Shown: positions 44,396 through 53,824, numbered from the stretch's first letter. The stretch: 64,000 bases of DNA from UBA6168 sp041392505 (GCA_041392505.1 JAWKLX010000007.1:62001-126000); one strand, 5' to 3'. Notes: a model not told the origin generated them from the letters alone. Program-made: numbers and translations.

Positions 44396-45493
44396 TCACT
44401 GATTATTCATTAGGTTGATAAAATCATCAAAAAGGTATCGGGCATCGTGTGGGCCTGGCGATGCTTCAGGGTGATACTGTACCGAGAATGCCTTTTTGCC
44501 TTTCACTTTGATACCTTCGATCGTTTGATCGTTCAGGTTGACATGTGTGATTTCCACTTTGTCTTTGTTGGCTAATATGGCCTCAGGGCTTACTCCAAAC
44601 CCATGGTTTTGGCTCGTGATTTCACTTTTCCCGGTCAATAGATTTTTGACGGGATGGTTGATGCCCCGATGGCCGTGGTGCATTTTATAGGTTTTAATAC
44701 CTACTGCTTGGGCCAATATTTGGTGGCCCAAACAAATGCCGAAAAGTGGTTTATCTTCTGCCAAAATTGATTGTGCCGTGGCAGTGGCGTAGTCCATTGG
44801 TGCAGGGTCACCGGGGCCATTGGAAATGAAATAACCATCGGGGTTCCATTTTTTCATTTCCTCAAAGGAAGTTTTCGCAGGAAATATTTGTAAATGGCAT
44901 CCCCGCTCCACCATACAATTGAGGATGTTCCGTTTTACTCCTAAATCCAAAACCGCCACTTTTAGTTTTGCATCCGAATTCCCCATCATATAGGGCTTGT
45001 CGGTCGTCACTTTACTGGCCAATTCCAGACCTTCCATACTTGGAACTTCCCTCAATTTTTGTTTTAAAATATCCAAGTCAAGCGTTTCGGATGAAATGAT
45101 GGCGTTCATTGCCCCTTTGCTACGTATATGGCGTACTATGGCCCGGGTATCGACATCAGAAATGCCGACTAGGTTTTCATTTTCAAAATAGTCTAGGATA
45201 GATTCGGTAGCGAGTGGGCGGTTGTATTGCCAGGTAAAGTTTTTACAAACGAGGCCAGCGATTTTTATATCTTCTGATTCTGTCTCAGTAATACGGGTGC
45301 CGTAATTTCCGATATGGGCATTGGTCGTTACGAGGATCTGGCCAAAATAAGATGGGTCAGTAAAGATTTCCTGATAGCCAGTCATCCCAGTGTTAAAACA
45401 AACCTCGCCCGTCGTGGTCCCAATTTTTCCGGCTGATTTTCCGTGGAACACCGTTCCGTCTTCAAGTAATAAAACTGCAGGTTGTTGTTGCAT
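44396..45493 (-). CDS. carA: Carbamoyl-phosphate synthase small (glutaminase) subunit
   Basis: Supplies ammonia from glutamine for carbamoyl phosphate, used for arginine and pyrimidines. The 365 residues fit the family. The N-terminal domain includes LLLEDGTVFHGKSAGK and GEVCFNTGMTGYQEIFTDPSY. The C-terminal class I glutaminase has the nucleophile cysteine in LFGICLGHQILAQA near residue 248, and the histidine and glutamate of the triad in FSVQYHPEASPGPHD near residue 335. The large subunit carB is not in the window. Confidence 0.97.
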   Translation of the reverse strand: MQQQPAVLLLEDGTVFHGKSAGKIGTTTGEVCFNTGMTGYQEIFTDPSYFGQILVTTNAHIGNYGTRITETESEDIKIAGLVCKNFTWQYNRPLATESILDYFENENLVGISDVDTRAIVRHIRSKGAMNAIISSETLDLDILKQKLREVPSMEGLELASKVTTDKPYMMGNSDAKLKVAVLDLGVKRNILNCMVERGCHLQIFPAKTSFEEMKKWNPDGYFISNGPGDPAPMDYATATAQSILAEDKPLFGICLGHQILAQAVGIKTYKMHHGHRGINHPVKNLLTGKSEITSQNHGFGVSPEAILANKDKVEITHVNLNDQTIEGIKVKGKKAFSVQYHPEASPGPHDARYLFDDFINLMNNQ

Positions 45494-45839
45494 CTATTCA
45501 ATATTGGATGTTGAAAATTGGTCATTGCGGCAAATCCTATTACGTACGATTAGGTTGGCAATTAACAATTGACAATCTTTTATTTTAAAATTTGGTAATG
45601 ATTGGTCAGTGAATGAGCCAGTTTTGGCAGGGTTGGAATGGAAAGGGAAATGCGATTTTGTAAATTGGTTTTGCACGTAGCTCTTGATTTGAATGATAAG
45701 CTTTCTGAGCGGCAGCAAAGATAACAAGGCAGGTGGACTTAGACTGCTTTTGTGGAAAAAAATAGGAAGCTTTGGAAAAACGAAAGGGCGTCTGTCGTTG
45801 AACAGCCCGCCCTTTCAGAAAAAAGGTATTGGATTGCGA
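45494..45839 (-). other. Intergenic region between tonB and carA
   Basis: No gene was supported in this 346-base stretch; a minus-strand frame of 77 codons has no family features. It holds a -7 like box (TATCTTTG on the minus strand, plus 45716-45723) for carA and the tonB terminator. Confidence 0.5.
45774..45815 (-). terminator. Terminator of the exbB-exbD-tonB operon
   Basis: AAAGGGCG at 45783-45790 pairs with CGCCCTTT at 45808-45815, with an inner CTGT/ACAG extension. The A run at 45776-45780 is the T run on the minus strand. Confidence 0.8.
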
Positions 45840-46742
45840 TTATTTCACTTTGAAGTCGTAACGGATGGTGCCGCACTGCTTGTCGACACCACCTTTATCG
45901 AACTTATATTTTTTTGCATTGGCAATGGCAATTTTCTTCAAATTGGAATCTGCAGTGGTCGAGCCTGACTGTGTATATTCGGCACTGATCACATTCCCGT
46001 TTTTATCCACGCAAACATAGACCACCACGACCCCCGTCGCCTGTGAATTATCCTTTGGTGGGGTGGGGCGTTGGTATCCACGTCCACTGAGTCCTCCACC
46101 AACTGTACCTGAACCAGTGCTAATTCCAGAAAGCGCACCTGCATTTGGATCGCCATTTGGGTCACCTTGATTCCCAGAAGTACCGGTGTTGCCTTTCCCA
46201 TCTCCTTTCCCACCACCAAGACCACCGGAAATCATGGCTTCCAATTCCTTCCTTTTACGATCTTCCTCTGCCTTCTTGGCTGCTGCCTCAGCACGTGCTT
46301 TTTCTGCTGCTTCTTTTTTCTTGCGTTCCTCAGCTGCTTTTGCCTTGGCTTCTGCTTCCGCTTTTTTCTTGGCTTCCTCTTGTTTTTTGCGGAGCGCCAC
46401 GGCATTTGGGTCTTCCGTTTTCTTGACCTCTTTTTCTGGTGTTGGAGTTGGCTTGGTCTCTTTTACAGGTTCAGGGACAGATTCCTCTGGCGGGGCAGTT
46501 TCTTCCACTGGGTCTGGTTTGGTTTCTTCCACTGGTGGAGGAGGGTTCCCCTCAGGTGCATTTTCATCACCCTGACCAACGTCAGGGATGCCCAGATTGA
46601 CCAAAATTCCACCCGGTTCAGGAGGAGGCGTTTGCCAGGAAAGGCCAAAGAAAGCCATGAGGAAAATAAGTGCAGTATGGAATACGACACTGAAAAGCCA
46701 TCCAGTGCGCCTGTTTTTATCTTCTGTTCCGTCGTTGTTCAT
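45840..46742 (-). CDS. tonB: TonB/TolA-like energy transducer
   Basis: A protein of 300 residues with the layout of an energy transducer. One membrane segment at about 14-33 is followed by a proline/glutamate-rich part (PPPVEETKPDPVEETAPPEE), a long Lys/Ala/Glu-rich helical stretch (about 115-170), a glycine-rich linker, and a C-terminal TonB-like domain (about 225-300) including VVVVYVCVDKNGNVISAEYTQSG. It spans the periplasm and passes the energy of the ExbB/ExbD motor to outer-membrane receptors. The Lys/Ala-rich helix is more like TolA. Gene order after exbB and exbD supports the role. Confidence 0.88.
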   Translation of the reverse strand: MNNDGTEDKNRRTGWLFSVVFHTALIFLMAFFGLSWQTPPPEPGGILVNLGIPDVGQGDENAPEGNPPPPVEETKPDPVEETAPPEESVPEPVKETKPTPTPEKEVKKTEDPNAVALRKKQEEAKKKAEAEAKAKAAEERKKKEAAEKARAEAAAKKAEEDRKRKELEAMISGGLGGGKGDGKGNTGTSGNQGDPNGDPNAGALSGISTGSGTVGGGLSGRGYQRPTPPKDNSQATGVVVVYVCVDKNGNVISAEYTQSGSTTADSNLKKIAIANAKKYKFDKGGVDKQCGTIRYDFKVK

Positions 46743-46983
46743 GATAAAAGATTTTAGTTCGTAATTGCCAGACGTAAATATTGTGGGGTTTTGATACGTC
46801 TGTTGGACTACTTTAAATTTTTGTTAACGAAGGATTTTGCTTAAAAATTGAAAACACAAATCGAAAATTTTGTCTCCTGTTTCCAAATTGCATCCTTCAC
46901 CAATGGGATGCTTATTTTTTCACTTTACACAATCGTTTCAAAATTTAATAACCTCTTTCTCAAAGAATAGTTGGATTTGGTCT

Positions 46984-47386
46984 CTACTCCTCTGCCGCCA
47001 AAATCGCATCAATTCCATATTTCATGGCAATGTTCATGATAAACGCCACATGCTTGATCGGGGTGTTTTGTTCGGGGGAAATGGTGATGCTCAATTTGTC
47101 TCCCGAACTTTTTGCTTTTTTAGCCAATGCATCTTCCAAATCGAAAGCTGTGATTCTTTTTCCATCCAAATAAAACCGACCGTCTTTGTTAACCGTAACG
47201 TTCGGTGTTTTTAGAGTCGGTTTCGACTTTTGTCCTACAAGGGGTCTTAATTTCAGATTTAATGTGACTGGGCAATGCAACAACCGCTGAATTCAATATA
47301 AAGAAGATCAGCAAAAGGAAGATCATGTCGGTCAACGACGCCATACTAAATGCTGGGCTAACTTTACTTTTCTTTTTTAATCCCAT
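46984..47386 (-). pseudogene. exbD: ExbD/TolR biopolymer transport protein, one frameshift
   Basis: A full ExbD gene of about 133 codons when repaired. From the ATG at 47386 it reads MGLKKKSKVSPAFSMASLTD, then the membrane segment MIFLLLIFFILNSAVVALP with the conserved aspartate (SLTDM) that carries protons. Near 47205-47235 the frame shifts, and the periplasmic domain continues as TPNVTVNKDGRFYLDGKRIT, DLEDALAKKA and NTPIKHVAFIMNIAMKYGIDAILAAEE to the stop at 46984. It is the second of two exbD genes in the operon. A one-base sequence error is likely. Confidence 0.8.
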
Positions 47387-47404
47387 TTTATAATTGACTA
47401 AAGT

Positions 47405-47816
47405 CTAATGATTGGTATTACCCTCTTGAATTGGCTGGGTCGCAAGAATGGCCCTGACCCGCATCCGCCCCGCCAACCGAATGACATCGACTACCTTTTC
47501 GTAAGGGATATCTTGTACGCCGCAATGGTGCAATAGAAATCTTTGGGCTTAGTCCAGGTTTGCCCGAACGGATGGCTGCCTCAAGGCTGCCAATGGATTT
47601 TACCTCCCCGTTCATTTTAAAATTACCGTCTTCCCAATTTCAACAACTACACTTACTGGGCAACAGTTTTTGAATCCGATTCCGGCAATTCAAAAGGAGC
47701 AATTTTTACCAGTTTAGAAGTCAGCACAAAAATATCAACAATAGAAATATCACATCCGTCAAGGATGCCATGCTAAATTCTGAACTGGTCTTATTTCTTT
47801 TTTTTACTAAACCCAC
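47405..47816 (-). pseudogene. exbD: Second ExbD/TolR protein, several frameshifts
   Basis: The gene can be followed through four or five one-base shifts. From a GTG at 47816 it reads GLVKKRNKTSSEFSMASLTD, VIFLLLIF(F)VLTSKLVKIAPFELPESDSKTVA, then VSVVVEIGKDGNFKMNGEVK, SIGSLEAAIRS, and finally HHCGVQDIPYEKVVDVIRLAGRMRVRAILATQPIQEG up to the TAG at 47405. All parts match an ExbD: cytoplasmic start, membrane segment with the proton-carrying aspartate, and periplasmic domain. Only the piece 47418-47615 stays open by chance, and most of that is out of frame. The density of shifts in such a conserved gene points to sequence errors. Confidence 0.75.
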
Positions 47817-47838
47817 GGGGCTGGAGTTATTATGAGTT

Positions 47839-47875
47839 TTGAGTTAGTGAGTATACTCAAAACTCACTAACTCAA
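47839..47875. repeat. Inverted repeat between exbB and exbD
   Basis: TTGAGTTAGTGAGT at 47839-47852 and ACTCACTAACTCAA at 47862-47875 are perfect 14-bp complements around a 9-base loop. It could be an intra-operon hairpin or a member of the low-complexity intergenic sequences seen elsewhere in this window. Confidence 0.7.
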
Positions 47876-47914
47876 AAACTCAAAACTATTTAAGCAGTTG
47901 GTTCTGCAAAATAT

Positions 47915-48571
47915 TCATGAACTCAGTGTATAGCGTTCCATAAGGTAAACGACTTTTTCCACTTTTGAAACCAACAAGTTGTAGGCGATAAAGCAAAAAA
48001 TACCTACGACCAATCCGGCAGCAGTTGTGATCAATGCTTGATAGATACCACCAGCCAAAGATTGAGGGGAAACGTTGGTCTCCTGCGCCATCGTGAAAAA
48101 TGCCAGGATCATACCTGTAACGGTACCCAAGAAGCCAAGCATCGGTGCGGCCCCAGCAATACTTGCCAGCGTAGATAGGTTTTTCTCTAATTTGAAAACC
48201 TCTAAGTTTCCGACGTTTTCAATAGCGGCATCAATGTCCCGCAGGGGTTTGCCAATTCGAGCTAATCCCTTTTCGACCATGCGAGCGACAGGGGTGTCTG
48301 TGTTTTGACATAGTGCCCGCGCAGCTTGGATATTGCCGGCGCTGACATTTGCCCTAATGTTGTTCATAAAATTTTCGTCCACCTGACCAGATCTTTTGAT
48401 GGTTAGGTAGCGCTCAATAAAAATGTAGAGGGCAATGATCGAGAGGATCAGTAAAAGGGCCACAATGATAGTTCCTATCATACCTCCTGAAAATAACATT
48501 TGGAGGACGGATAGCTCTTCGGTGGTACGTTCAATATCAGTGGCTTGGAGAAACAAGGTGTTGTGGAACAT
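47915..48571 (-). CDS. exbB: MotA/TolQ/ExbB proton channel protein
   Basis: The stator subunit of the TonB energising motor, about 226 residues when complete. A first membrane segment lies at about 30-52 (GMIGTIIVALLLILSIIALYIF). The proton channel family region is at about 125-215, with SIAGAAPMLGFLGTVTGMILAF and GIYQALITTAAGLVVGIFCFIAYNLL. The frame ends early at RYTLSS. One missing base in CTGAGTTC would instead give TLEFMNILQNQLLK with the stop at 47886, the family-typical end, so the annotated stop is probably a one-base error. It is the first gene of the exbB-exbD-exbD-tonB operon. Confidence 0.92.
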   Translation of the reverse strand: MFHNTLFLQATDIERTTEELSVLQMLFSGGMIGTIIVALLLILSIIALYIFIERYLTIKRSGQVDENFMNNIRANVSAGNIQAARALCQNTDTPVARMVEKGLARIGKPLRDIDAAIENVGNLEVFKLEKNLSTLASIAGAAPMLGFLGTVTGMILAFFTMAQETNVSPQSLAGGIYQALITTAAGLVVGIFCFIAYNLLVSKVEKVVYLMERYTLSS

Positions 48572-48867
48572 AAAGTCAGTTTTTATTCTTGTATGCTTCC
48601 TGGTTTTTTTGTCCAGGCCGGAACAAAAGCCCCGGGTTATGATGGGTAGAAACGATAAAGGATTTGGTTAAAGTGTTAAAAGGGCGGAAAGTTATTGCTT
48701 TTTACTAAAAATCAATTGTTTACACAGCAAATAATAAAATGGATGTTAGGAAATTGTACACCAAGGCTTTATTATAATTCCTGTTTTGGCGGTAAAAGGC
48801 TTGTTTTATATGGGGTCTGTTGGTTTTTACACTATAACTGAATGAGCATTTGATCGTCCTAAAGCGT

Positions 48868-48897
48868 TTTGATTTAATCACTGAAATCCTACATTTG
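48868..48897 (+). promoter_or_regulatory. Putative promoter of the fadN-fadA operon
   Basis: TTTG at 48868-48871 and TACATTTG at 48890-48897 with an 18-base spacer match the Bacteroidota consensus well. The leader would be about 118 bases. Confidence 0.6.
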
Positions 48898-48902
48898 CAT
48901 GA

Positions 48903-48922
48903 TTTAGCGAATTTTCGCTAAA
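48903..48922. promoter_or_regulatory. Palindromic operator candidate at the fad start point
   Basis: TTTAGCGAA and TTCGCTAAA are perfect 9-bp arms around TT. It begins 5 bases after the -7 box, so it covers the expected transcription start. This is the usual place for a repressor of fatty-acid degradation, but no regulator gene is near. Confidence 0.5.
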
Positions 48923-49020
48923 ATTTTGCAATAACCAAATATGGATGAATGATCAGTGGTTTTATCCACACCATTTGAATACTAACCACTAATCACCCAT
49001 CACTATTCCACTAATAAACA

Positions 49021-51411
49021 ATGAGAAGAATTAGAAAAGTTGCCGTTCTTGGTTCCGGGGTTATGGGATCAGGCATTGCCTGTCATTTCGCCAACATCGG
49101 TTTGGAAGTCCTCTTACTCGACATCGTTCCAAGAGATTTACCCGAAGACAAAAAAAATGATAAAGCTTTGCGAAACAGTATTGCCACCAATTCCCTGGCA
49201 ACTGCTATCAAATCCAAACCTGCACCATTGTATGACGCCAATTTTGCCTCCTATATTAAGGTGGGCAATTTTGAAGATGATTTTGAAAAAATAAGCGACT
49301 GCGATTGGGTCGTTGAGGTAGTGGTAGAGCGCTTGGATATCAAAAATATCATCTTTGAAAAGGTAGATCATTTCCGTAAGAAAGGAACGTTAGTCACTTC
49401 CAATACTTCCGGGATTCCGATCCATTTAATGTTGGAAGGGCGTAGTGATGATTTCAAGAAAAACTTTTGTGGGACGCATTTTTTCAACCCGCCCCGGTAC
49501 ATGAGGCTTTTGGAAATTATTCCAACACAGGAAACTGACCCAGAAGTGGTTGCGTTTTTCATGAAATATGGGGACAGGTATTTGGGCAAGCAAACAGTTT
49601 TGGCCAAAGACACGCCAGCCTTCATTGCCAACAGGGTAGGGGTTTACGCCATGTCAAAAATTTACCAGTTGACTACCGAACTTGGACTGACCATTGGCGA
49701 CGTTGACAAATTGACTGGGCCGGCAATTGGCCGACCCAAAACCGGGACTTTCCGTTTGGGGGATTTGGTAGGGCATGATACGTCAGCAAAAGTTATTCAA
49801 GGTATCAAGGACAATTGCCCAAATGATGAACAGGCGGGGGCATTTGGCATTCCGAAATATTATCAATTCTTGCTCGACAACAATTTTTTAGGAAATAAAA
49901 CAGGCCAAGGTTTTTACAAAAAAACCAAAGAGAAGGATGAGAAGGGACGTCCGGTAATTTTATCTCTGAATTTAGAAACACTCGAATATGAAGTGCCGCC
50001 AAAAACAAATCTGGCCAGCCTTGGCATTGCCAAACAAACAGAAAATGTTAGCAAGCGCATCCGGGCAATTTTCCATTCAGATGACAAAGGCGGTCAACTT
50101 ATCAAGCAATCCCTCTCCGGGCTTTTCGCCTACGTCTCCAACCGTATTCCTGAAATTGCGGATCACCTTTATAGTATAGACGATGCCCTGAGGGCGGGTT
50201 TTGCCTGGGATTTTGGCCCTTTTGAATACTGGGATATCATCGGCCTGAAAGAAGGGGTGGAAGCAGCCGAAGCACAGGGCGAAAAAATTGCCGATTGGGT
50301 CAAGGATATGATAGCTGCTGGCGCAGATTCATTTTATAAAACTGAAAACGGCCAACAGAAATATTATGATGTATCCTCCAAAACTTATAAAGTCGTTCCG
50401 GGAACGGAAGAGTTTATCATTTTAGATACCATCCGGGAAAAGGCGCCCGTCTTCAAAAATTCCGAGGTAACTCTGCATGACATCGGCGATGGTGTGCTTT
50501 GTCTTGAATTTCAAAGCAAAGCCAATTCCATTGGAGAAGGTGTTTTGCGGGGCATGGAAGAATCTATTCGTATTGCGGAAGAGGGCGATTGGAAGGGGTT
50601 AGTGATCGGCAATAATGCTAAAAATTTCTCCGTTGGCGCCAATTTGATGATGATCGGCATGATGGCCTACCAGCAGGATTTTGATCAATTGAACATGGCG
50701 GTGAAATTATTTCAGGATACAGTCATGCGCTGTCGTTTTTCCAGCATCCCAGTCGTAATTGCCACACAGGGCTATGTTTTTGGTGGTGCTTGCGAAACGT
50801 TGATGCACTGTGATGCAGCGGCAGTTGCTGCTGAAAGTTACATCGGCTTGGTGGAAGTTGGCGTGGGTTTGATCCCCGGAGGAGCTGGAACGAAGGAATT
50901 TGCGGTCCGTCTGTCCGATTCGTTTTTCGCAGGTGATGTGCAAGTGCCTTCATTGATTGAGCGGTTTAAAACCATCGCTTTGGCTTCCGTGGCTACCTCC
51001 GCTCATGAGGCCTATAATTTAGGGTACATGCAAAAAACAAAAGACCACGTGGTGATGAACACCCAGCGGAATATCGCAGAGGCGAAGGCCAAAGTCTTGG
51101 AATTGGCCGATGGCTATGTCCAACCAGTTATGAGAGATGACATTATGGTATTGGGTCGTTCTGGTTTAGCGTCTCTGTATGTTGCGGCGAATGAATTGAA
51201 ATTGGGAAATTATGCCAGTGAGCATGACATCAAAATTGCCAAGAAGATAGCATGGGTTCTGTGTGGTGGTGACTTGACTGGTCAGCAAAAAGTCTCAGAA
51301 CGGTATTTGGTGGATTTGGAAAGGGAAGCATTTTTGAGTCTTTGTGGTGAGCAGAAAACGCTCGAAAGAATTCAGCATATGTTGACCACGAATAAACCTT
51401 TACGGAACTAA
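49021..51411 (+). CDS. fadN: 3-hydroxyacyl-CoA dehydrogenase / enoyl-CoA hydratase (FadN-type)
   Basis: A bifunctional beta-oxidation enzyme of 796 residues. Unlike E. coli FadB, the dehydrogenase comes first: the NAD fold GSGVMGSGIACHFA at residue 11 and the catalytic segment GTHFFNPPRYMRLLEIIP near residue 155, with the dehydrogenase C-terminal part near 195-310. The crotonase-fold hydratase follows from about 490 to 700, with VFGGACETLMHCDAAA and AESYIGLVEVGVGLIPGGAGTKEF. This order and length match FadN of Bacillus. Together with the thiolase encoded 80 bases downstream it carries out the last steps of fatty-acid degradation. Confidence 0.94.
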   Translation: MRRIRKVAVLGSGVMGSGIACHFANIGLEVLLLDIVPRDLPEDKKNDKALRNSIATNSLATAIKSKPAPLYDANFASYIKVGNFEDDFEKISDCDWVVEVVVERLDIKNIIFEKVDHFRKKGTLVTSNTSGIPIHLMLEGRSDDFKKNFCGTHFFNPPRYMRLLEIIPTQETDPEVVAFFMKYGDRYLGKQTVLAKDTPAFIANRVGVYAMSKIYQLTTELGLTIGDVDKLTGPAIGRPKTGTFRLGDLVGHDTSAKVIQGIKDNCPNDEQAGAFGIPKYYQFLLDNNFLGNKTGQGFYKKTKEKDEKGRPVILSLNLETLEYEVPPKTNLASLGIAKQTENVSKRIRAIFHSDDKGGQLIKQSLSGLFAYVSNRIPEIADHLYSIDDALRAGFAWDFGPFEYWDIIGLKEGVEAAEAQGEKIADWVKDMIAAGADSFYKTENGQQKYYDVSSKTYKVVPGTEEFIILDTIREKAPVFKNSEVTLHDIGDGVLCLEFQSKANSIGEGVLRGMEESIRIAEEGDWKGLVIGNNAKNFSVGANLMMIGMMAYQQDFDQLNMAVKLFQDTVMRCRFSSIPVVIATQGYVFGGACETLMHCDAAAVAAESYIGLVEVGVGLIPGGAGTKEFAVRLSDSFFAGDVQVPSLIERFKTIALASVATSAHEAYNLGYMQKTKDHVVMNTQRNIAEAKAKVLELADGYVQPVMRDDIMVLGRSGLASLYVAANELKLGNYASEHDIKIAKKIAWVLCGGDLTGQQKVSERYLVDLEREAFLSLCGEQKTLERIQHMLTTNKPLRN

Positions 51412-51491
51412 AATCCAAGCAGGCAAAACGGATTAAACAGATTTCATTAATTAGTTTAATCCTTTAACTAATCAAAATTAATCTAAAAATA

Positions 51492-52660
51492 ATGGAAGCA
51501 TATATTGTAAAAGCATATCGTTCCGCTGTCGGCAAAGCTGGCAAAGGTGGATTTAGGAATTATCGTTCTGATGACCTCGCTGTGGATGTCATTCAGCATT
51601 TAATAAAAGAGACCCCCGGTTTTGATCCTGCTTTGGTAGACGATTTAATCGTCGGCTGTGCCAATCCGGAAGGGGAGCAAGGTCTGCAAATTGGCCGGAT
51701 GATATCTGTGCGTGCATTGGGGAAATCTGTTCCGGGCATGACCGTTAACCGGTATTGCGCCTCAGGACTTGAGACTATTTCTATCGCTGTCGCAAAAATT
51801 AGGGCAGGGATGGGGCAATGCTACATCGCAGGTGGCACCGAAAGCATGAGCATGATTCCCATGACGGGTTATAAAATGTCGCCTAGCTTTAAGGTGGCCA
51901 GCACGACGCCCGAGTACGTAACAGGTATGGGTAATACGGCGGAGGCAGTAGCCGCAAAATATGGCATCAGCCGGGAAGCATCAGATGAGTTTTCCTACAA
52001 ATCTCACTTAAAGGCTGCCAACGCAATTGATGAGGGGAAATTCAATGACGAAATCGTTCCTGTTACTGTCAAGGAGGTTTTTGTAAAAGATAACAAAAGG
52101 CAAGAATCACAGCACACAGTGGCCATGGACGAAGGCGTCCGGCGCAGCACCACGGTGGAGGCGTTGTCCAAGCTGCGTCCAGTTTTTAAAAATGGAGGCA
52201 TCGTTACCGCTGGCAATTCTTCTCAAACGTCCGACGGGGCTGCCTTTGTCCTGGTCATGAGCGAGGATTTGGTGAAACAGTTGAACCTCGAACCGATCGC
52301 CAGATTGGTGAGTTGTTCCGTGGCTGGCGTTGAACCTTTGTACATGGGGATCGGGCCATGTGCGGCTATTCCGAAAGCCCTGAAACAGGGTGGTTTGAAA
52401 TTGGACGACATCCAACAAATTGAACTCAACGAAGCTTTTGCAGCTCAGGCATTGGCCGTTATTCAAGAAGCTCATCTGAACCCTGAAATCGTAAATGTCA
52501 ACGGCGGGGCCATTGCTTTAGGTCACCCGCTTGGCTGCACGGGTGCAAAATTGTCCACTCAATTATTCAATGAAATGCGCAGAAGGAATCAGAAATATGG
52601 GATGGTAACCGCCTGTAGGTGGAGGCAAGGATTGCAGGGATTTATGAGTTGTTGAATTAA
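51492..52660 (+). CDS. fadA: Acetyl-CoA C-acyltransferase (3-ketoacyl-CoA thiolase)
   Basis: Cleaves 3-ketoacyl-CoA with CoA and completes beta-oxidation. The nucleophile is Cys89 in NRYCASGLE, and the catalytic histidine is in GGAIALGHPLGCTGA near residue 345. The third motif, CxGGGQG, should follow VTAC. Here the frame runs into RWRQGLQGFMSC and stops at 52655. Small indels near 52615-52645 restore VTACVGGG, GIAGIYELLN and a stop at 52660. The last 12 residues of the open frame are therefore wrong, probably from sequence error. It forms an operon with fadN. Confidence 0.92.
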
Positions 52661-52685
52661 TCGGAATTTAAATACAGCTAAATAA

Positions 52686-52725
52686 AAAATACCTGATTGG
52701 TTGAAAACCAATCTGGTGTTTTTTT
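52686..52725. terminator. Terminator after the thiolase gene
   Basis: GATTGGTT at 52695-52702 pairs with AACCAATC at 52706-52713, extended by TACC/GGT with mismatches and flanked by an A run and a T run. It can also act on the convergent cytochrome peroxidase gene. Confidence 0.75.
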
Positions 52726-52747
52726 AATTAATGATTTTACCTTCTCT

Positions 52748-53770
52748 TTAAAACGGATCAGAATATTTTACATCGGCGATGTATTGTTCATCCGTAAGTG
52801 TTTTCAAAAAAGCGACTATGCGCTTTTTTCTAAGTCAGTCAACCAAGTTTACGTACACTTACCTAGCTCTGAAATTGCCAAGCCAAGTTTGGATGATTTT
52901 TTATCCCCTCATTATAATGATCGACTACTTTCGAGGCCATTAAAGCGGCCGTCATGCATATATGCCGTCAATTCAATGTTCATTAAAGACGGGATTTTAA
53001 ATTACCGCCAGCCGCGACCATTATCTTCGTAAACCAAATCCAACCCACACAAGTAAGTTCTGCCCTCCTAAAATTGAATTATTATGGCAGGATCTACAAA
53101 AGCGCTTTTCCCAAACAATTTTTGCCTAATAACTTCGCCGAAACGGGAAAAGTAGTCTAATTGTTTCCCTTGATCGAATTTCTGAGTTTTTGAAATCATG
53201 CTTTTTAAAAATATGGCCAATGCTTTTGAAATTCTGTCTTCCGTGATTTCGACATCTCCGAAAGCATCTTCAAAAAGGAGGGTAGTAGCTGAGGGTAGAT
53301 AATTTTGGAGGAATAGAAGATAGCAGTTCGACGCCCATTTCAATGTGGTTTTCGATTGGCATCATCACTTGTTTTTCAAGGTCGCTGGCCCGAATGTCCC
53401 AAAAGAATTGGTTTTGAGAAATGGCATTGGCGATGCACATGAATGATGGGTTGTTTGCTTCAAGTAATCTTCAATTAAAGCGTTTTCCATCCGCAAATGC
53501 TAAGCTTTGTTTGTATACACCAGCAAGAGTTGAATTGTTGTTGGACAAATGCCGGCCATAAATATGACTCTTCCGTATGGGCAATCTTACTATTTATCTG
53601 TTCAAGGTGCTTGATGAAACAGTACCTTCCGCTGCGCTTATCAGCTTATAATCGTAAGTTAGCGGTGTAAATTGGGGGAAGCGACCATTTTGGTAATTTC
53701 CTCTTTTTGGCAACTAAAAAAATGGAGAGGAAAGCGATCAACAATAGGCTGGAAAGCGATATTTTTTCAT
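52748..53770 (-). pseudogene. Di-haem cytochrome c peroxidase family lipoprotein, heavily frameshifted
   Basis: No long frame exists, but reading all three minus-strand frames recovers the whole protein of about 340 residues. It starts with a lipoprotein signal (LLLIAFLSIFFSCQKEEITK) near 53770, then SLAFADGKRFN, NAISQNQFFWDIRASDLE, KQVMMPIENHIEMGVELL, TLLFEDAFGDVEITEDRIS, KALAIFLKSMISKTQKFD, GLDLVYEDNGRGW, IPSLMNIELTAYMHDGRF and the end LRKKRIVAFLKTLTDEQY...YSDPF with the stop at 52748. These are hallmarks of MauG/CcpA-type di-haem peroxidases, which reduce hydrogen peroxide in the periplasm. The CxxCH haem motifs themselves are garbled by indels. Artefact or decay cannot be told apart from this window alone. 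Confidence 0.7.
53068..53343 (-). pseudogene. Fragment of the di-haem peroxidase gene
   Basis: The only part of the peroxidase locus that stays open for 90 codons. It covers TLLFEDAFGDVEITEDRISK and SMISKTQKFDQGKQLDYFSR, the region between the two haem domains. The first 15 residues and the last ones are out of frame. It is not an independent gene. Confidence 0.6.
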
Positions 53771-53824
53771 CAGAGAAAAGGTTTAGTGATAAATTAATGC
53801 TATTATACGTCAATTTTTTTACGA

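Larger units (their letters stand above)
48572..49020. other. Divergent intergenic region between exbB and fadN
   Basis: No gene in this 449-base stretch. It holds the fadN promoter and a 20-bp palindrome at its predicted start point (both annotated), then a low-complexity stretch (48970-49018) before the fadN start. Confidence 0.55.

Noticed and set aside
45494..45727. Minus-strand open frame of 77 codons upstream of carA
   Set aside because: No recognisable family, low-complexity composition and overlap with a promoter-like region.
46167..46757. Plus-strand open frame of 196 codons rich in Phe, Leu and Cys
   Set aside because: It is the antisense shadow of the Lys/Ala/Glu-rich part of the TonB-like gene.
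52697..53032. Plus-strand open frame of 111 codons
   Set aside because: Antisense to the reconstructed C-terminus of the di-haem peroxidase.
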